From Pseudomonas sp. REP124 (GTDB lineage: Bacteria > Pseudomonadota > Gammaproteobacteria > Pseudomonadales > Pseudomonadaceae), in contig NZ_JAIQWX010000009.1 in assembly GCF_020164475.1 (NCBI RefSeq), forward strand, positions 1 through 64,000: a DNA stretch of 64,000 nt, written 5' to 3'. The translations under genes and the position numbers were made by a program. The number at the start of each line of letters is the position of its first letter. The stretch's first letter is position 1. Positions 34,783 through 44,340 of the stretch are shown here, in pieces. Under the pieces are notes generated by a model that was not told where the DNA came from, searched no databases, and was given only the letters and a program-made list of their open reading frames with translations.

Positions 34783-35609
34783 AGCACGGGTCCTGCCGTT
34801 TGTTGCACGAGGCGCTCGACGAAAAACTCCAGATGGCCACGTGGGTTCGCAGGCAGCGGCCAGGTATCGACCTTCTGCGCGATGGCCTTGAACGCCAGCG
34901 AACACTTGGAACGCGGGAAAGCTTCATAGACCGCGCGCTGTTTCTGCACGGCCTTGCGCACGCTTTCGTCGTACGGCACGGCGCCGACGTATTGCAGGGC
35001 GACGTCGAGGAAACGGTCGGTCACCTTGGTCAGCTTGGCGAACAGGTTGCGCCCTTCCTGTGGGCTCTGGGCCATGTTGGCCAGCACGCGGAAACGGTTC
35101 ATGCCGTAGTCGCGGTTAAGCAGCTTGATCAGGGCGTAGGCGTCGGTGATGGAGGTCGGCTCGTCGCAGACCACCAGCAACACTTCCTGTGCGGCGCGCA
35201 CAAAACTGACTACCGAGTCACCGATACCCGCAGCGGTGTCGATCACCAGCACATCGAGGTTGTCGCCGATGTCGCTGAAAGCCTGGATCAGGCCGGCGTG
35301 TTGGGCCGGGCTCAGATGGACCATGCTCTGGGTCCCGGACGCAGCCGGAACGATGCGGATGCCGCCAGGCCCCTGCAACAGGACGTCGCGCAGCTCGCAG
35401 CGGCCTTCGATCACGTCGGCCAGGGTACGTTTGGGGGTCAGGCCCAGCAGAACGTCGACGTTCGCCAGCCCCAGGTCGGCGTCGAGCAACATGACACGAC
35501 GGCCAAGCTCTGCCAAAGCCAGGGACAAGTTCACTGACACGTTAGTTTTCCCGACGCCACCTTTGCCGCCGGTCACCGCGATCACCTGTACGGGATGCAT
35601 GCTGCCCAT
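34779..35609 (-). CDS. fleN: Flagellar number regulator FleN
   Basis: A 276-residue ParA/MinD-type ATPase (FlhG). Walker A is 'VTGGKGGVGKTNVSVNLSLA', Walker A' is 'VMLLDADLGLANVDVLLGL', Walker B is 'VLVIDTAAGI'. FleN binds FleQ and antagonises it to limit flagella to the normal number, working with FlhF encoded just upstream. It overlaps fliA by 4 bases. The Met at residue 4 is an alternative start. The 116 bases upstream, after flhF, hold no recognisable site. Confidence 0.95.
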   Translation of the reverse strand: MGSMHPVQVIAVTGGKGGVGKTNVSVNLSLALAELGRRVMLLDADLGLANVDVLLGLTPKRTLADVIEGRCELRDVLLQGPGGIRIVPAASGTQSMVHLSPAQHAGLIQAFSDIGDNLDVLVIDTAAGIGDSVVSFVRAAQEVLLVVCDEPTSITDAYALIKLLNRDYGMNRFRVLANMAQSPQEGRNLFAKLTKVTDRFLDVALQYVGAVPYDESVRKAVQKQRAVYEAFPRSKCSLAFKAIAQKVDTWPLPANPRGHLEFFVERLVQQTAGPVL

Positions 35610-35725
35610 GTTATTTCTTTACCTTGTCTTGCATAGACGGAGGCCACATTACTGGCTGCGCGTTCACAACCGGAACAATGCGTGGCAGACCATCGATGTA
35701 GGTACAAAAACTATTCATTTTTACC

Positions 35726-37051
35726 TCAGCCTACCTGCTTGGTCGGGCTGTGGTAGATATCAGCGAACATGTCGGCCATGGCTTCTTCGCTGGGCTCTTC
35801 CTGCATTTGCACGCTGACGGCGCGACTGACCAGTTGATGACGGCGCGGCAGATGCAGATCATCCGGAATCCGCGGGCCATCGGTCAGGTAGGCCACCGGC
35901 AATTCATGGCTGATGGCAAGGCTCAACACCTCGCCCAGACTGGCGGTTTCATCCAGTTTAGTCAGGATGCAGCCCGCCAGCCCGCAGCGCTTGTAACTGT
36001 GGTAGGCAGCCGTTAGAACCTGCTTCTGGCTGGTGGTTGCCAGAACCAGATAATTTTTCGACCGAATGCCGCGTCCGGCCAGGCTTTCAAGCTGCATGCG
36101 CAGCGCTGGATCGCTGGCCTGAAGGCCTGCGGTGTCGATCAGCACCACGCGCTTACGCAGCAGTGGATCCAGCGCCTGAACCAGTGATTGACCCGGATCG
36201 ACGTGGGTTACCGACACGTTGAGAATCCGACCGAGGGTCTTCAACTGCTCCTGGGCACCGATACGATAGCTGTCCATGCTCACCAGCGCGATGTTCTGCG
36301 CGCCGTACTTGAGTACGTAGCGGGCAGCCAGCTTGGCCAGGGTGGTGGTCTTGCCCATGCCGGCAGGGCCGACCATGGCAATCACTCCGCCCTCTTCCAG
36401 CGGCTCGATTTCCGGTGTGGCGATCATGCGTGCCAGATGCGCCAGCAACATGCGCCAGGCCTGACGGGGTTCTTCGATGTCGGTGATCATCGCCAGCAGG
36501 TCGCGGGAAAGCGGACCGGAGAGGCCGATGCGTTGCAGGCGGCGCCACAGGTTGGCCTGATCCGGACGGCGGCCTTGCAGCTGATTCCACGCCAGCGAAC
36601 CCAGTTGTACTTCCAGCAGCTCGCGCAGACCGTTGAGTTCCGAACGCATCGAGTCGAATGCACGCTGGTCGATCGCCGGCGCCGCGGCAGGCGCAGGCGC
36701 CGCACGACGTGGCTCGGCATAGGTCGGCTCGATCAGCGGCTCGGCAGCGGTCAGCGGCAGGCCGGCGAACAATTGGCGATTGACCGCGTTGTCGCTCTCG
36801 CCTTCGCTGCGCAGGCTCAATTCGGCCTGGGCGGTGACGATCCGCGACTGGGTCTTGCGCAGCTCGTCTTCGAGTTCCATGTTCGGAACCCGAGGAGCCA
36901 GCGCCGACAGCTTGTAATCCAGGGCAGCTGTCAGCTCGACACCACCGGCAATCCGGCGGTTGCCGATAATGGCGGCTTCAGCGCCCAGCTCATCACGAAC
37001 CAGCTTCATGGCCTGACGCATATCGGCGGCGAAAAAACGCTTAACTTGCAT
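35726..37051 (-). CDS. flhF: Flagellar placement GTPase FlhF
   Basis: A 441-residue SRP-type GTPase that sets the polar site of the flagellum. The N-terminal B region (about 1-130) is basic then Pro/Ala-rich. The N domain and G domain follow, with the P-loop 'GPAGMGKTTT' at residues 228-237 and the G-domain motifs 'VLIDTAGLQ' and 'LTKLDE'. It starts 12 bases after flhA and is probably co-transcribed with it from the sigma-54 promoter at 39255. Confidence 0.96.
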   Translation of the reverse strand: MQVKRFFAADMRQAMKLVRDELGAEAAIIGNRRIAGGVELTAALDYKLSALAPRVPNMELEDELRKTQSRIVTAQAELSLRSEGESDNAVNRQLFAGLPLTAAEPLIEPTYAEPRRAAPAPAAAPAIDQRAFDSMRSELNGLRELLEVQLGSLAWNQLQGRRPDQANLWRRLQRIGLSGPLSRDLLAMITDIEEPRQAWRMLLAHLARMIATPEIEPLEEGGVIAMVGPAGMGKTTTLAKLAARYVLKYGAQNIALVSMDSYRIGAQEQLKTLGRILNVSVTHVDPGQSLVQALDPLLRKRVVLIDTAGLQASDPALRMQLESLAGRGIRSKNYLVLATTSQKQVLTAAYHSYKRCGLAGCILTKLDETASLGEVLSLAISHELPVAYLTDGPRIPDDLHLPRRHQLVSRAVSVQMQEEPSEEAMADMFADIYHSPTKQVG

Positions 37052-37063
37052 GAATCACTACCC

Positions 37064-39193
37064 TCAGCCGTTGGGCCCTACTGTCGCAACGATGGTCACT
37101 TGCTTGTTGTCCGGAATTTCCTGGTAGGCCAATACATGGATGCCCGGCACTGCCAGCCGGCCAAAACGCGAGAGCATCGCGCGAACCGGACCGGCCACCA
37201 GCAGAATCACCGGCTGACCTTGCATCTCCTGACGCTGTGCTGCTTCGATCAACGAACGTTGCAGCTTCTCAGCCATGCTTGGCTCAAGCAGAACGCCCTC
37301 TTCCGAGCCTTGTCCTGCCTTCTGCAGACTATTGAGCAAAATCTGTTCCAACCTTGGCTCCAGCGTGATCACTGGCAGCTCCGAGTCAGTGCCTACAATG
37401 CTTTGCACGATTGCGCGGGATACGCCGACGCGAACCGCGGCCACCAATGCGGCGGTATCTTGACTCTTGGAAGCGTTGTTCGCGATGGCTTCGGCGATGC
37501 TGCGGATATCGCGAACCGGCACCTGTTCGGCCAGCAACGCCTGCAGAACCTTGAGCAATTGCGACAGCGACAACACGCCCGGTACCAGTTCTTCGGCCAG
37601 TTTTGGCGAATTTTTCGCCAGCAGTTGCATCAACTGCTGCACTTCCTCGTGGCCAATCAGCTCGCTGGAGTGTTTGTACAGAATCTGGTTCAGGTGAGTC
37701 GCCACTACCGTACTGGCATCGACCACGGTGTAGCCCAGCGATTGCGCCTGGGCACGCTGGCTGATTTCGATCCACACCGCCTCCAGCCCGAAAGCCGGAT
37801 CTTTGGCGGTGATGCCGTTGAGCGTGCCGTAGACCTGCCCCGGGTTGATCGCCAGTTCGCGATCCGGATAGATCTCGGCTTCGGCCAGAATCACCCCCAT
37901 CAGGGTCAAGCGATAGGCGCTTGGCGCCAGGTCGAGGTTGTCGCGAATGTGCACGGTCGGCATCAGGAAGCCCAGGTCCTGGGACAGCTTCTTGCGCACG
38001 CCCTTGATCCGCGCCAGCAACTGACCACCCTGATTGCGGTCCACCAGCGGAATCAGGCGGTAGCCCACTTCCAGGCCGATCATGTCGATCGGCGTCACGT
38101 CATCCCAGCCCAGCTCCTTGGTTTCCTGGGCGCGGGCCGGCGATGGCAGCAGTTCCTGCTGACGCTTGACCTCTTCCAGCGCCTGCACCTTGACCTGGTT
38201 CTGCTTTTTCCAGAACAGGTAAGCGCCGCCGGCCGCCAGGGCCGCCATGCTGAGGAAGGAGATGTGCGGCATGCCGGGCACCAGGCCCATCACTGCCATC
38301 AAGCCCGCCGCCACGGCCAGCGCCTTGGGCGAGGCGAACATCTGACGATTGATCTGTTTGCCCATGTCTTCCGATCCGGAAGCACGGGTCACCATGATGG
38401 CTGCTGCTGTAGATAACAACAGTGATGGCAATTGCGCCACCAAACCGTCACCAATGGTCAAAAGCGCGTACACCCTGCCGGCGTCACCGAAGGTCATGTT
38501 GTGCTGGAAGATACCGACCGCCATACCGCCGATCAGGTTGATGAACAGAATCAGCAGGCCGGCGATGGCGTCACCGCGAACGAATTTGCTGGCACCGTCC
38601 ATGGAGCCATAGAACTCGGCTTCCTGGGCGACTTCAGCACGACGGGCCTTGGCCTGGTTCTGATCGATGAGACCTGCGTTGAGGTCGGCGTCGATCGCCA
38701 TCTGTTTGCCGGGCATCGCATCGAGGGTGAAACGCGCGCTCACCTCGGAAATACGCCCGGCACCCTTGGTCACCACGACGAAGTTGATGATCATCAGGAT
38801 CGCGAAGACCACGATACCGACCACGTAGTTACCGCCGATCACCACTTCACCGAAGGCCTGGATCACCTTACCGGCGGCGGCGTGACCGTCTTGGCCGTGG
38901 AGCATCACCACCCGGGTGGAAGCCACGTTCAGCGCCAGTCGCAACAGGGTCGCCACCAGCAGAATGGTCGGGAACACCGCGAAGTCCAGCGGCCGCAGCG
39001 CGTACACGCAGACCAGCAGCACGACAATCGACAAGGCGATGTTAAAGGTGAAGAACACGTCCAGCAGGAACGGCGGCACCGGCAGCATCATCATCGCCAG
39101 CATGACCAGCAACAGCAACGGCACACCCAGATTGCCGCGACTGAGCTCTGCCACGTTGCTGCGAGCACTGCTGATTAATTGAGACCGATCCAC
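37064..39193 (-). CDS. flhA: Flagellar type III export gate protein FlhA
   Basis: A 709-residue export-gate protein with about eight N-terminal membrane helices (beginning 'VPLLLLVMLAMMMLPVPPFLL'), the conserved FHIPEP-type loop ('RISEVSARFTLDAMPGKQMAID') and a large cytoplasmic C-terminal domain that docks chaperone-substrate complexes. I chose the GTG at 39193, with GGGG 7-8 bases upstream and the family start 'MDRSQLISSARSNVAELSRG'; an ATG at 39244 would add 17 unrelated residues. A sigma-54 core promoter lies 62 bases upstream. Confidence 0.95.
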   Translation of the reverse strand: MDRSQLISSARSNVAELSRGNLGVPLLLLVMLAMMMLPVPPFLLDVFFTFNIALSIVVLLVCVYALRPLDFAVFPTILLVATLLRLALNVASTRVVMLHGQDGHAAAGKVIQAFGEVVIGGNYVVGIVVFAILMIINFVVVTKGAGRISEVSARFTLDAMPGKQMAIDADLNAGLIDQNQAKARRAEVAQEAEFYGSMDGASKFVRGDAIAGLLILFINLIGGMAVGIFQHNMTFGDAGRVYALLTIGDGLVAQLPSLLLSTAAAIMVTRASGSEDMGKQINRQMFASPKALAVAAGLMAVMGLVPGMPHISFLSMAALAAGGAYLFWKKQNQVKVQALEEVKRQQELLPSPARAQETKELGWDDVTPIDMIGLEVGYRLIPLVDRNQGGQLLARIKGVRKKLSQDLGFLMPTVHIRDNLDLAPSAYRLTLMGVILAEAEIYPDRELAINPGQVYGTLNGITAKDPAFGLEAVWIEISQRAQAQSLGYTVVDASTVVATHLNQILYKHSSELIGHEEVQQLMQLLAKNSPKLAEELVPGVLSLSQLLKVLQALLAEQVPVRDIRSIAEAIANNASKSQDTAALVAAVRVGVSRAIVQSIVGTDSELPVITLEPRLEQILLNSLQKAGQGSEEGVLLEPSMAEKLQRSLIEAAQRQEMQGQPVILLVAGPVRAMLSRFGRLAVPGIHVLAYQEIPDNKQVTIVATVGPNG

Positions 39194-39254
39194 CGAAATA
39201 CCCCGTGACGTGAAGCAAACTTTTGACGCCGGAAACAGGCGCACGGGGGTTATT

Positions 39255-39268
39255 GCAAAAAGCTTTCC
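39255..39268 (-). promoter_or_regulatory. Sigma-54 core promoter of flhA-flhF
   Basis: On the minus strand TTGGAAAGCTTTTTGCAA has the invariant GG and GC with exactly ten bases between (GGAAAGCTTTTTGC) and the favoured TTGCA at -12. It lies 62 bases before the flhA GTG, similar to the distances for fliE, fliL, fliK and fleS. FleQ is the expected activator. Confidence 0.75.
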
Positions 39269-39330
39269 AACTTTTGCATGGACAGGGAATTGGGGGATTT
39301 CAGGGGATTTTTTGTTGTTCGCAAATGTTT

Positions 39331-39393
39331 TTCGCGGGCAAGCCTCGCTCCTACAGAATCCGATTAGCTGTAGGAGCGAGGCTTGCCCGCGAA
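39331..39393. repeat. REP inverted pair (aggcttgcccgcgaa type)
   Basis: Perfect 26-base inverted arms, 39331-39356 and 39368-39393, with an 11-base loop. It lies between the flhB stop and the flhA promoter on the minus strand. It shares the core 'tgtaggagcgaggcttgcccgcgaa' with the elements at 47 and 49004. Confidence 0.95.
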
Positions 39394-39418
39394 GCGTCCG
39401 GCATTACCAACTCAAAAA

Positions 39419-40558
39419 TCAGGAATCACGCCGCAAATCCGGCGGAATCGGCAGGTCATCCTTGAGCGGCTCCGGTCGTTTGCCCTTGCCCGCCTTGTAC
39501 TGGCGGATCTGATAGACATACGCCAGCACCTGCGCCACCGCCAGGTACAGTCCGCCAGGGATTTCCTGTTCCAGTTCGGTGGAGTAGTAGATCGACCGCG
39601 CCAGTGCCGGCGATTCCAGCAGCAGGACTTCGTTGGCGGCTGCGATTTCACGGATTTTCAGCGCCAGAAAGTCACTGCCCTTGGCAATCAGCACCGGCGC
39701 GCCACCTTTGTCCGAGTCGTATTTGAGCGCCACGGCGTAGTGAGTCGGGTTGGTGATGACTACATCGGCCTCGGGCACCGCGGCCATCATCCGGCGCTGG
39801 GACATTTCTCGCTGAAGCTGTCGAATCCGTTGCTTGACCTCCGGCCGCCCTTCCTGATCCTTGTGCTCGTCGCGCACTTCCTGCTTGGTCATCTTCAGCT
39901 TCTTGATGCTTTCCCACAGCTGAATCGGCACGTCCACGGCGGCGATGATGATCAGCCCGCAAGCCATCCACAGCGTGCTCCAGCCGACTACTTGCAGGCT
40001 GTGGGTGATTGCCCGATCCAGCGGTTCGTGGGCGATGCGCAGCAGGTCGTCGATGTCTGACCACAGCACGACCAAGGCCACGAACAGAACTATGAAGAAT
40101 TTCGCCAAAGCCTTCAGCAACTCGGCCACGGACTTGGTCGAGAACATCCGCTTGAGACCGGCGCCGGGGTTCATGCGACTGAACTTGGGTGCCATGGTGC
40201 CGGCGGAGAACAGCCAGCCACCCAAGGCAATCGGACCGATCAGTGCGGCCAGCATCAGGGTGATCATCACCGGCTGAATCGCCAGCAAGGCGATTTTCCC
40301 CGACTGCAGCAGAAAGAGGCCCATCGAGCGCTGATCCAGCACCACCTCCCGGGACAGGGAGAAATTCAGGCGCATCAGCTCCATCATTTCCTGGGCGAGC
40401 ATGCCGCCGAAAATCAGCAGCGCGCTGGCACCGGCCAGCATGATCGCCAGCGTGTTGAGCTCCTTGGAACGGGCGATCTCGCCCTTCTCTCGTGCGTCCT
40501 TTTTCTTTTTCTCCGTGGGGTCTTCTGTTTTGTCCTGACCGCTCTCGCTCTCAGACAT
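39419..40558 (-). CDS. flhB: Flagellar export switch protein FlhB
   Basis: A 379-residue export apparatus protein. The basic N terminus ('DKTEDPTEKKKKDAREKGEIARSKEL' begins it) is followed by four membrane helices and a cytoplasmic domain that self-cleaves at Asn270-Pro271 in the 'NPTH' motif, allowing the change from rod/hook to filament substrates under FliK control. The C-terminal tail is Pro/Asp/Arg-rich. It is the last gene of the fliLMNOPQR-flhB operon, 3 bases after fliR. Confidence 0.96.
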   Translation of the reverse strand: MSESESGQDKTEDPTEKKKKDAREKGEIARSKELNTLAIMLAGASALLIFGGMLAQEMMELMRLNFSLSREVVLDQRSMGLFLLQSGKIALLAIQPVMITLMLAALIGPIALGGWLFSAGTMAPKFSRMNPGAGLKRMFSTKSVAELLKALAKFFIVLFVALVVLWSDIDDLLRIAHEPLDRAITHSLQVVGWSTLWMACGLIIIAAVDVPIQLWESIKKLKMTKQEVRDEHKDQEGRPEVKQRIRQLQREMSQRRMMAAVPEADVVITNPTHYAVALKYDSDKGGAPVLIAKGSDFLALKIREIAAANEVLLLESPALARSIYYSTELEQEIPGGLYLAVAQVLAYVYQIRQYKAGKGKRPEPLKDDLPIPPDLRRDS

Positions 40559-40561
40559 GGC

Positions 40562-41347
40562 TCAGCTCGCCCTCGCCAGTTCGCGTAAAAACTGCAGGGC
40601 TTCGGTGGCCAGCGGTTGATACTGATTGAGAATGTCCGCCAGCCCGACCCAGAGGATGAACATCCCCAGCACCAGGGTCAGCGGAAAGCCGATGGAGAAA
40701 ATGTTCAGTTGCGGCGCCGCCCGGGTCATCACGCCGAACGCGATGTTGACCACCAGCAGCGCGGTGATCGCCGGCAGTACCAGCACCAGCGCCGCGCCAA
40801 GCACCCAGCCCAGCTTGCCGGCCAACTCCCAGTAATGGTTGGTCATCAGTCCGCTGCCCACCGGCAGCGTGGTAAAGCTCTCGGTAAGTACCTCGAACAC
40901 CACCAGATGGCCGTTCATCGCCAGGAACATCAGGGTCACCAACATCGTGAAGAACTGCCCGATCACCGCCACCGACACGCCGTTGGTGGGGTCGACCATC
41001 GAGGCGAAGCCCATGCCCATCTGGATCGCGAGGATCTGCCCGGCAATCACGAACGCCTGAAAGAACAATTGCAGGGAGAAACCGAGGATCGCGCCAATCA
41101 GGATCTGCTCTCCGATCAGCAGCCAGCCGCTCAGGTCCAGCGCATTGACCGGCGGCATCGGCGGCAGATTGGGTGCCAGCACCACGGTGATCGCCAGAGC
41201 GAAATAGAGACGAATGCGCTTGGGCACCAGCGAAGTACCGAACACCGGCATGACCATCAGCAAGGCGCCGATGCGGAACAGCGGCAACATGAAGGCCGCC
41301 ACCCAGGTACTGATCTGGGTGTCCGTCAGTTGCAACAGGGAAGACAT
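40562..41347 (-). CDS. fliR: Flagellar export gate protein FliR
   Basis: A 261-residue hydrophobic export-gate component with about six membrane segments, part of the FliPQR core. Family segments include 'LPLFRIGALLMVMPVFG' near the N terminus and 'AFVIAGQILAIQMGMGFASMVDP' in the middle. It is separated by 3 bases from fliQ and by 3 bases from flhB, so the three are certainly co-transcribed. Confidence 0.95.
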   Translation of the reverse strand: MSSLLQLTDTQISTWVAAFMLPLFRIGALLMVMPVFGTSLVPKRIRLYFALAITVVLAPNLPPMPPVNALDLSGWLLIGEQILIGAILGFSLQLFFQAFVIAGQILAIQMGMGFASMVDPTNGVSVAVIGQFFTMLVTLMFLAMNGHLVVFEVLTESFTTLPVGSGLMTNHYWELAGKLGWVLGAALVLVLPAITALLVVNIAFGVMTRAAPQLNIFSIGFPLTLVLGMFILWVGLADILNQYQPLATEALQFLRELARAS

Positions 41348-41350
41348 GGT

Positions 41351-41620
41351 TTAGCCGATGACCTGCGGAATGCTGTGGTAGAGCTGCAGGATGTATTCCA
41401 TGAAGGTCTGCACCAGCCACGGACCGGCGACGATCAGGGTCACCAGCATTACCAGCAGACGCGGCAGGAAGCTCAGGGTCTGTTCGTTGATCTGGGTGGC
41501 GGCCTGGAACATCGCCACCACCAGGCCCACCAGCAGGCTCGGTATCACCAGCACCGCGACCATCAGCGTGGTCAGCCACAGGGCATCACGGAATATGTCG
41601 ACGGCGACTTCTGGCGTCAT
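41351..41620 (-). CDS. fliQ: Flagellar export gate protein FliQ
   Basis: An 89-residue protein with two membrane helices ('[27 protein letters not shown]' and '[20 protein letters not shown]') joined by the conserved loop '[15 protein letters not shown]'. Four FliQ subunits wrap the FliP/FliR core of the export gate. The start overlaps the fliP stop as ATGA. Confidence 0.96.
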   Translation of the reverse strand: MTPEVAVDIFRDALWLTTLMVAVLVIPSLLVGLVVAMFQAATQINEQTLSFLPRLLVMLVTLIVAGPWLVQTFMEYILQLYHSIPQVIG

Positions 41621-42375
41621 GGCGATACACCCCCGAAACTGCTGGCCAGGGTACCGATGATCAGCGCCCAGCCGTCCACCAGCACGAACAGCATGATCTT
41701 GAACGGCAGGGAAATGATCAGCGGCGACAGCATCATCATACCCATGGCCATCAGCACACTGGCCACCACCAGGTCGATGATCAGGAACGGAATGAAGATC
41801 ATGAAGCCGATCTGGAACGCGGTCTTGAGCTCAGAGGTCACGAACGCCGGCACCAGGATGGTCAGCGGCGCCTGATCGGGCGTAGCGATGTCGGTGCGCT
41901 TGGACAGGCGCATGAACAGCTCCAGATCGCTGGTGCGGGTCTGGGCGAGCATGAAGTCCTTGATCGGCACCTGGGCCTTGGCGATCGCGTCCTGAGCGGT
42001 CATCTTTTCCGCCAGATACGGTTGCAGGGCGTCCTGGTTAACCCGGTCGAACACCGGGGCCATGATGAACAGAGTCAGGAACAGCGCCATGCCCGTGAGG
42101 ATCTGGTTCGACGGCGTCTGTTGCAGGCCCAGGGCCTGACGCAGGATCGAGAACACGATGATGATCCGGGTGAAGCTGGTCATCAGCATGACGAACGCCG
42201 GAATGAAACTCAGCGCGGTCATGATCAGCAGGATTTGCAGACTGACCGAATATTCCTGGGCGCCCTGGGCGTTGGTGCCCAGTGTGATCGCCGGAATCGA
42301 CAACGGATCGGCGGCAAACGCCAGCGGCGCGGCCAGCATCAGGGCCAGCGTCAAGACGATGCGTAACGCACCCAT
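41617..42375 (-). CDS. fliP: Flagellar export gate protein FliP
   Basis: A 252-residue export-gate subunit with a cleavable signal peptide (FliP is unusual in having one; cleavage is likely after 'AFA' near residue 21). Four helices follow, with the family segment '[19 protein letters not shown]'. I chose the ATG at 42375, overlapping the fliO stop as TGATG; a GTG one codon upstream has better spacing to AAGGA and cannot be excluded. It overlaps fliQ by 4 bases. Confidence 0.95.
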   Translation of the reverse strand: MGALRIVLTLALMLAAPLAFAADPLSIPAITLGTNAQGAQEYSVSLQILLIMTALSFIPAFVMLMTSFTRIIIVFSILRQALGLQQTPSNQILTGMALFLTLFIMAPVFDRVNQDALQPYLAEKMTAQDAIAKAQVPIKDFMLAQTRTSDLELFMRLSKRTDIATPDQAPLTILVPAFVTSELKTAFQIGFMIFIPFLIIDLVVASVLMAMGMMMLSPLIISLPFKIMLFVLVDGWALIIGTLASSFGGVSP

Positions 42376-42842
42376 CACTTCTTATCCTTCTGATCCTTGC
42401 CCAACAGTTCCATCAGGCGCTGGGCAAACTCGGGTGTGGTTTTCTCTGTGGTACCCGGCACCTGCACCGGCTCCTTGAGCACGTGCAGCGCGGTGATTGT
42501 GCCGGGGCTGAGGCCAAGCAGAATCTGCTCGTTGCCCACCTGCACCAGCACCAGACGGTCACGCGGACCGAGCGCTCGGGTGCCGACGATGTCGATCACC
42601 TGCCCCTTGCCCGCTGGCCCTGCCTGCTGGACCCGGCGCAACAGCCAGGCGAGGAAGAAGATCAGCCCCACCACCAGCAGCAGGCCCAGCACCAGTTGCG
42701 TCAATTGCCCGGCAACGCCACTGCTGGCCACAGGCGCGGCAGCGGTTGCGGCGGTGGTCGCCGCTGTCGTCGCGGCCGGCTCGGCGGCCAGCGCGAAGAG
42801 CGGCAACATCAGCGCCGCCAGAACACCCAGGAGCTTTTTCAC
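42375..42842 (-). CDS. fliO: Flagellar protein FliO
   Basis: A 155-residue membrane protein that helps FliP assemble. It has a signal-like N terminus ending near 'LAAEPAAT', an Ala/Thr-rich stretch, one membrane helix ('[25 protein letters not shown]') and a small cytoplasmic domain ('[30 protein letters not shown]'), which is the FliO family core. It follows the fliN stop directly with no intervening base. Confidence 0.93.
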   Translation of the reverse strand: MKKLLGVLAALMLPLFALAAEPAATTAATTAATAAAPVASSGVAGQLTQLVLGLLLVVGLIFFLAWLLRRVQQAGPAGKGQVIDIVGTRALGPRDRLVLVQVGNEQILLGLSPGTITALHVLKEPVQVPGTTEKTTPEFAQRLMELLGKDQKDKK

Positions 42843-43295
42843 TCAGCGCAGCTTCTTGATACGTTCGCTTGGGCTGATCACGTCCGTCAGGCGGATGCCG
42901 AACTTCTCGTTGACTACCACCACTTCGCCGTGGGCGATAAGGGTGCCGTTGACCAGCACGTCCAGCGGCTCACCGGCCAGACGATCCAGCTCGATCACCG
43001 AACCCTGGTTGAGTTGCAGCAGGTTGCGGATGTTGATGTCGGTGCTGCCCACTTCCATGGAGATCGACACCGGAATGTCGAGGATCACGTCCAGGTTCGG
43101 ACCGTCCATGCTCACCGGCTCATTGTTTTTCGGCGCGCTGCCGAACTCTTCCATCTGTACACGGTTGGAGCTGGAAATACCTGCATCGGCCGCCAGCAGG
43201 GCGTCGATATCGGCCTGACCACCATCACCGGACTCTTCCAGGGCCGCAGCCCACTCGTCAGCCAGCGCCTGGTCGTTGTTCATATCGTCAGTCAT
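42843..43295 (-). CDS. fliN: Flagellar motor switch protein FliN
   Basis: A 150-residue C-ring protein. The acidic N-terminal part ('DEWAAALEESGDGGQADIDALLAA') is variable; the C-terminal SpoA domain (about 70-150) contains 'VSISMEVGSTDINIRNLLQLNQGSVIELDR' motifs. It forms the lower C-ring with FliM and binds FliH. The ATG at 43295 has GAGGA 8 bases upstream; a TTG codon precedes it. It lies 67 bases after fliM. Confidence 0.95.
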   Translation of the reverse strand: MTDDMNNDQALADEWAAALEESGDGGQADIDALLAADAGISSSNRVQMEEFGSAPKNNEPVSMDGPNLDVILDIPVSISMEVGSTDINIRNLLQLNQGSVIELDRLAGEPLDVLVNGTLIAHGEVVVVNEKFGIRLTDVISPSERIKKLR

Positions 43296-43362
43296 CAATG
43301 TGTCCTCGGCAGGCCACCTTTCAAGGGGAAGCCGTCAGTTAAATACGAATGTGTGATGCGCC

Positions 43363-44331
43363 TCAGCGGCGCTCGATCGGCTCGATCACCTGCAACGCCA
43401 GGTTGCCTTTGTGCGAACCCATCTTGACCTTGAAGGCCGGCACGCCGTTGGCGCGCATGATCATGTCTTCTGGCATTTCCACCGGGATGATGTCCCCCGG
43501 TTGCATGTGCAGAATGTCGCGCAGTTTCAGCTGGCGACGGGCGACGGTCGCGCCGATCGGCACGTCGACATCCATGACGTCCTGGCGCAGGGCATTGACC
43601 CAGCGCTCGTCCTGGTCGTCGAGATCGGACTGGAAGCCGGCGTCGAGCATTTCACGCACCGGCTCGATCATCGAATACGGCATGGTCACGTGCAGGTCGC
43701 CGCCACCGCCATCGAGTTCGATGTGGAAGGTCGACACCACAATGGCCTCGCTCGGGCCGACGATGTTGGCCATGGCCGGGTTCACTTCCGAGTTGATGTA
43801 CTCGAAGTTCACTTCCATGATCGCCTGCCAGGCTTCCTTAAGGTCGACGAAGGCCTGCTCAAGCACCATGCGCACCACACGCAGTTCGGTCGGGGTAAAT
43901 TCACGCCCTTCGATCTTCGCGTGACGGCCGTCGCCGCCGAAGAAGTTGTCCACCAGCTTGAACACCAGCTTGGCGTCGAGGATGAACAACGCGGTACCGC
44001 GCAGCGGTTTGATCTTGACCAGGTTCAGGCTGGTCGGCACGTACAGCGAGTGCACGTATTCGCCGAACTTCATCACCTGCACGCCACCGACCGCCACGTC
44101 CGCCGAACGACGCAGCATGTTGAACATGCTGATGCGCGTGTAGCGAGCGAAACGCTCGTTGATCATTTCCAGGGTCGGCATGCGTCCGCGGACGATGCGA
44201 TCCTGGCTGGTCAGGTCGTAGCTTTTGACGCTGCCGGGCTCGGCAACGGTATCGGTCTGTACCAGACCGTCGTCCACGCCATGCAACAGCGCGTCGATCT
44301 CATCCTGGGACAGGAGGTCCTGCACGGCCAT
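43363..44331 (-). CDS. fliM: Flagellar motor switch protein FliM
   Basis: A 322-residue C-ring protein. The N-terminal CheY-P-binding peptide is 'LLSQDEIDALLHGV'. The middle CheC-like domain contains the family GGDG loop ('FFGGDGRHAKIEGREFTPTE'), and the C-terminal SpoA domain pairs with FliN. It interacts with FliG above. It lies 9 bases after fliL, in the sigma-54 driven fliL operon. Confidence 0.96.
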   Translation of the reverse strand: MAVQDLLSQDEIDALLHGVDDGLVQTDTVAEPGSVKSYDLTSQDRIVRGRMPTLEMINERFARYTRISMFNMLRRSADVAVGGVQVMKFGEYVHSLYVPTSLNLVKIKPLRGTALFILDAKLVFKLVDNFFGGDGRHAKIEGREFTPTELRVVRMVLEQAFVDLKEAWQAIMEVNFEYINSEVNPAMANIVGPSEAIVVSTFHIELDGGGGDLHVTMPYSMIEPVREMLDAGFQSDLDDQDERWVNALRQDVMDVDVPIGATVARRQLKLRDILHMQPGDIIPVEMPEDMIMRANGVPAFKVKMGSHKGNLALQVIEPIERR

Positions 44332-44340
44332 GTCGTGTAC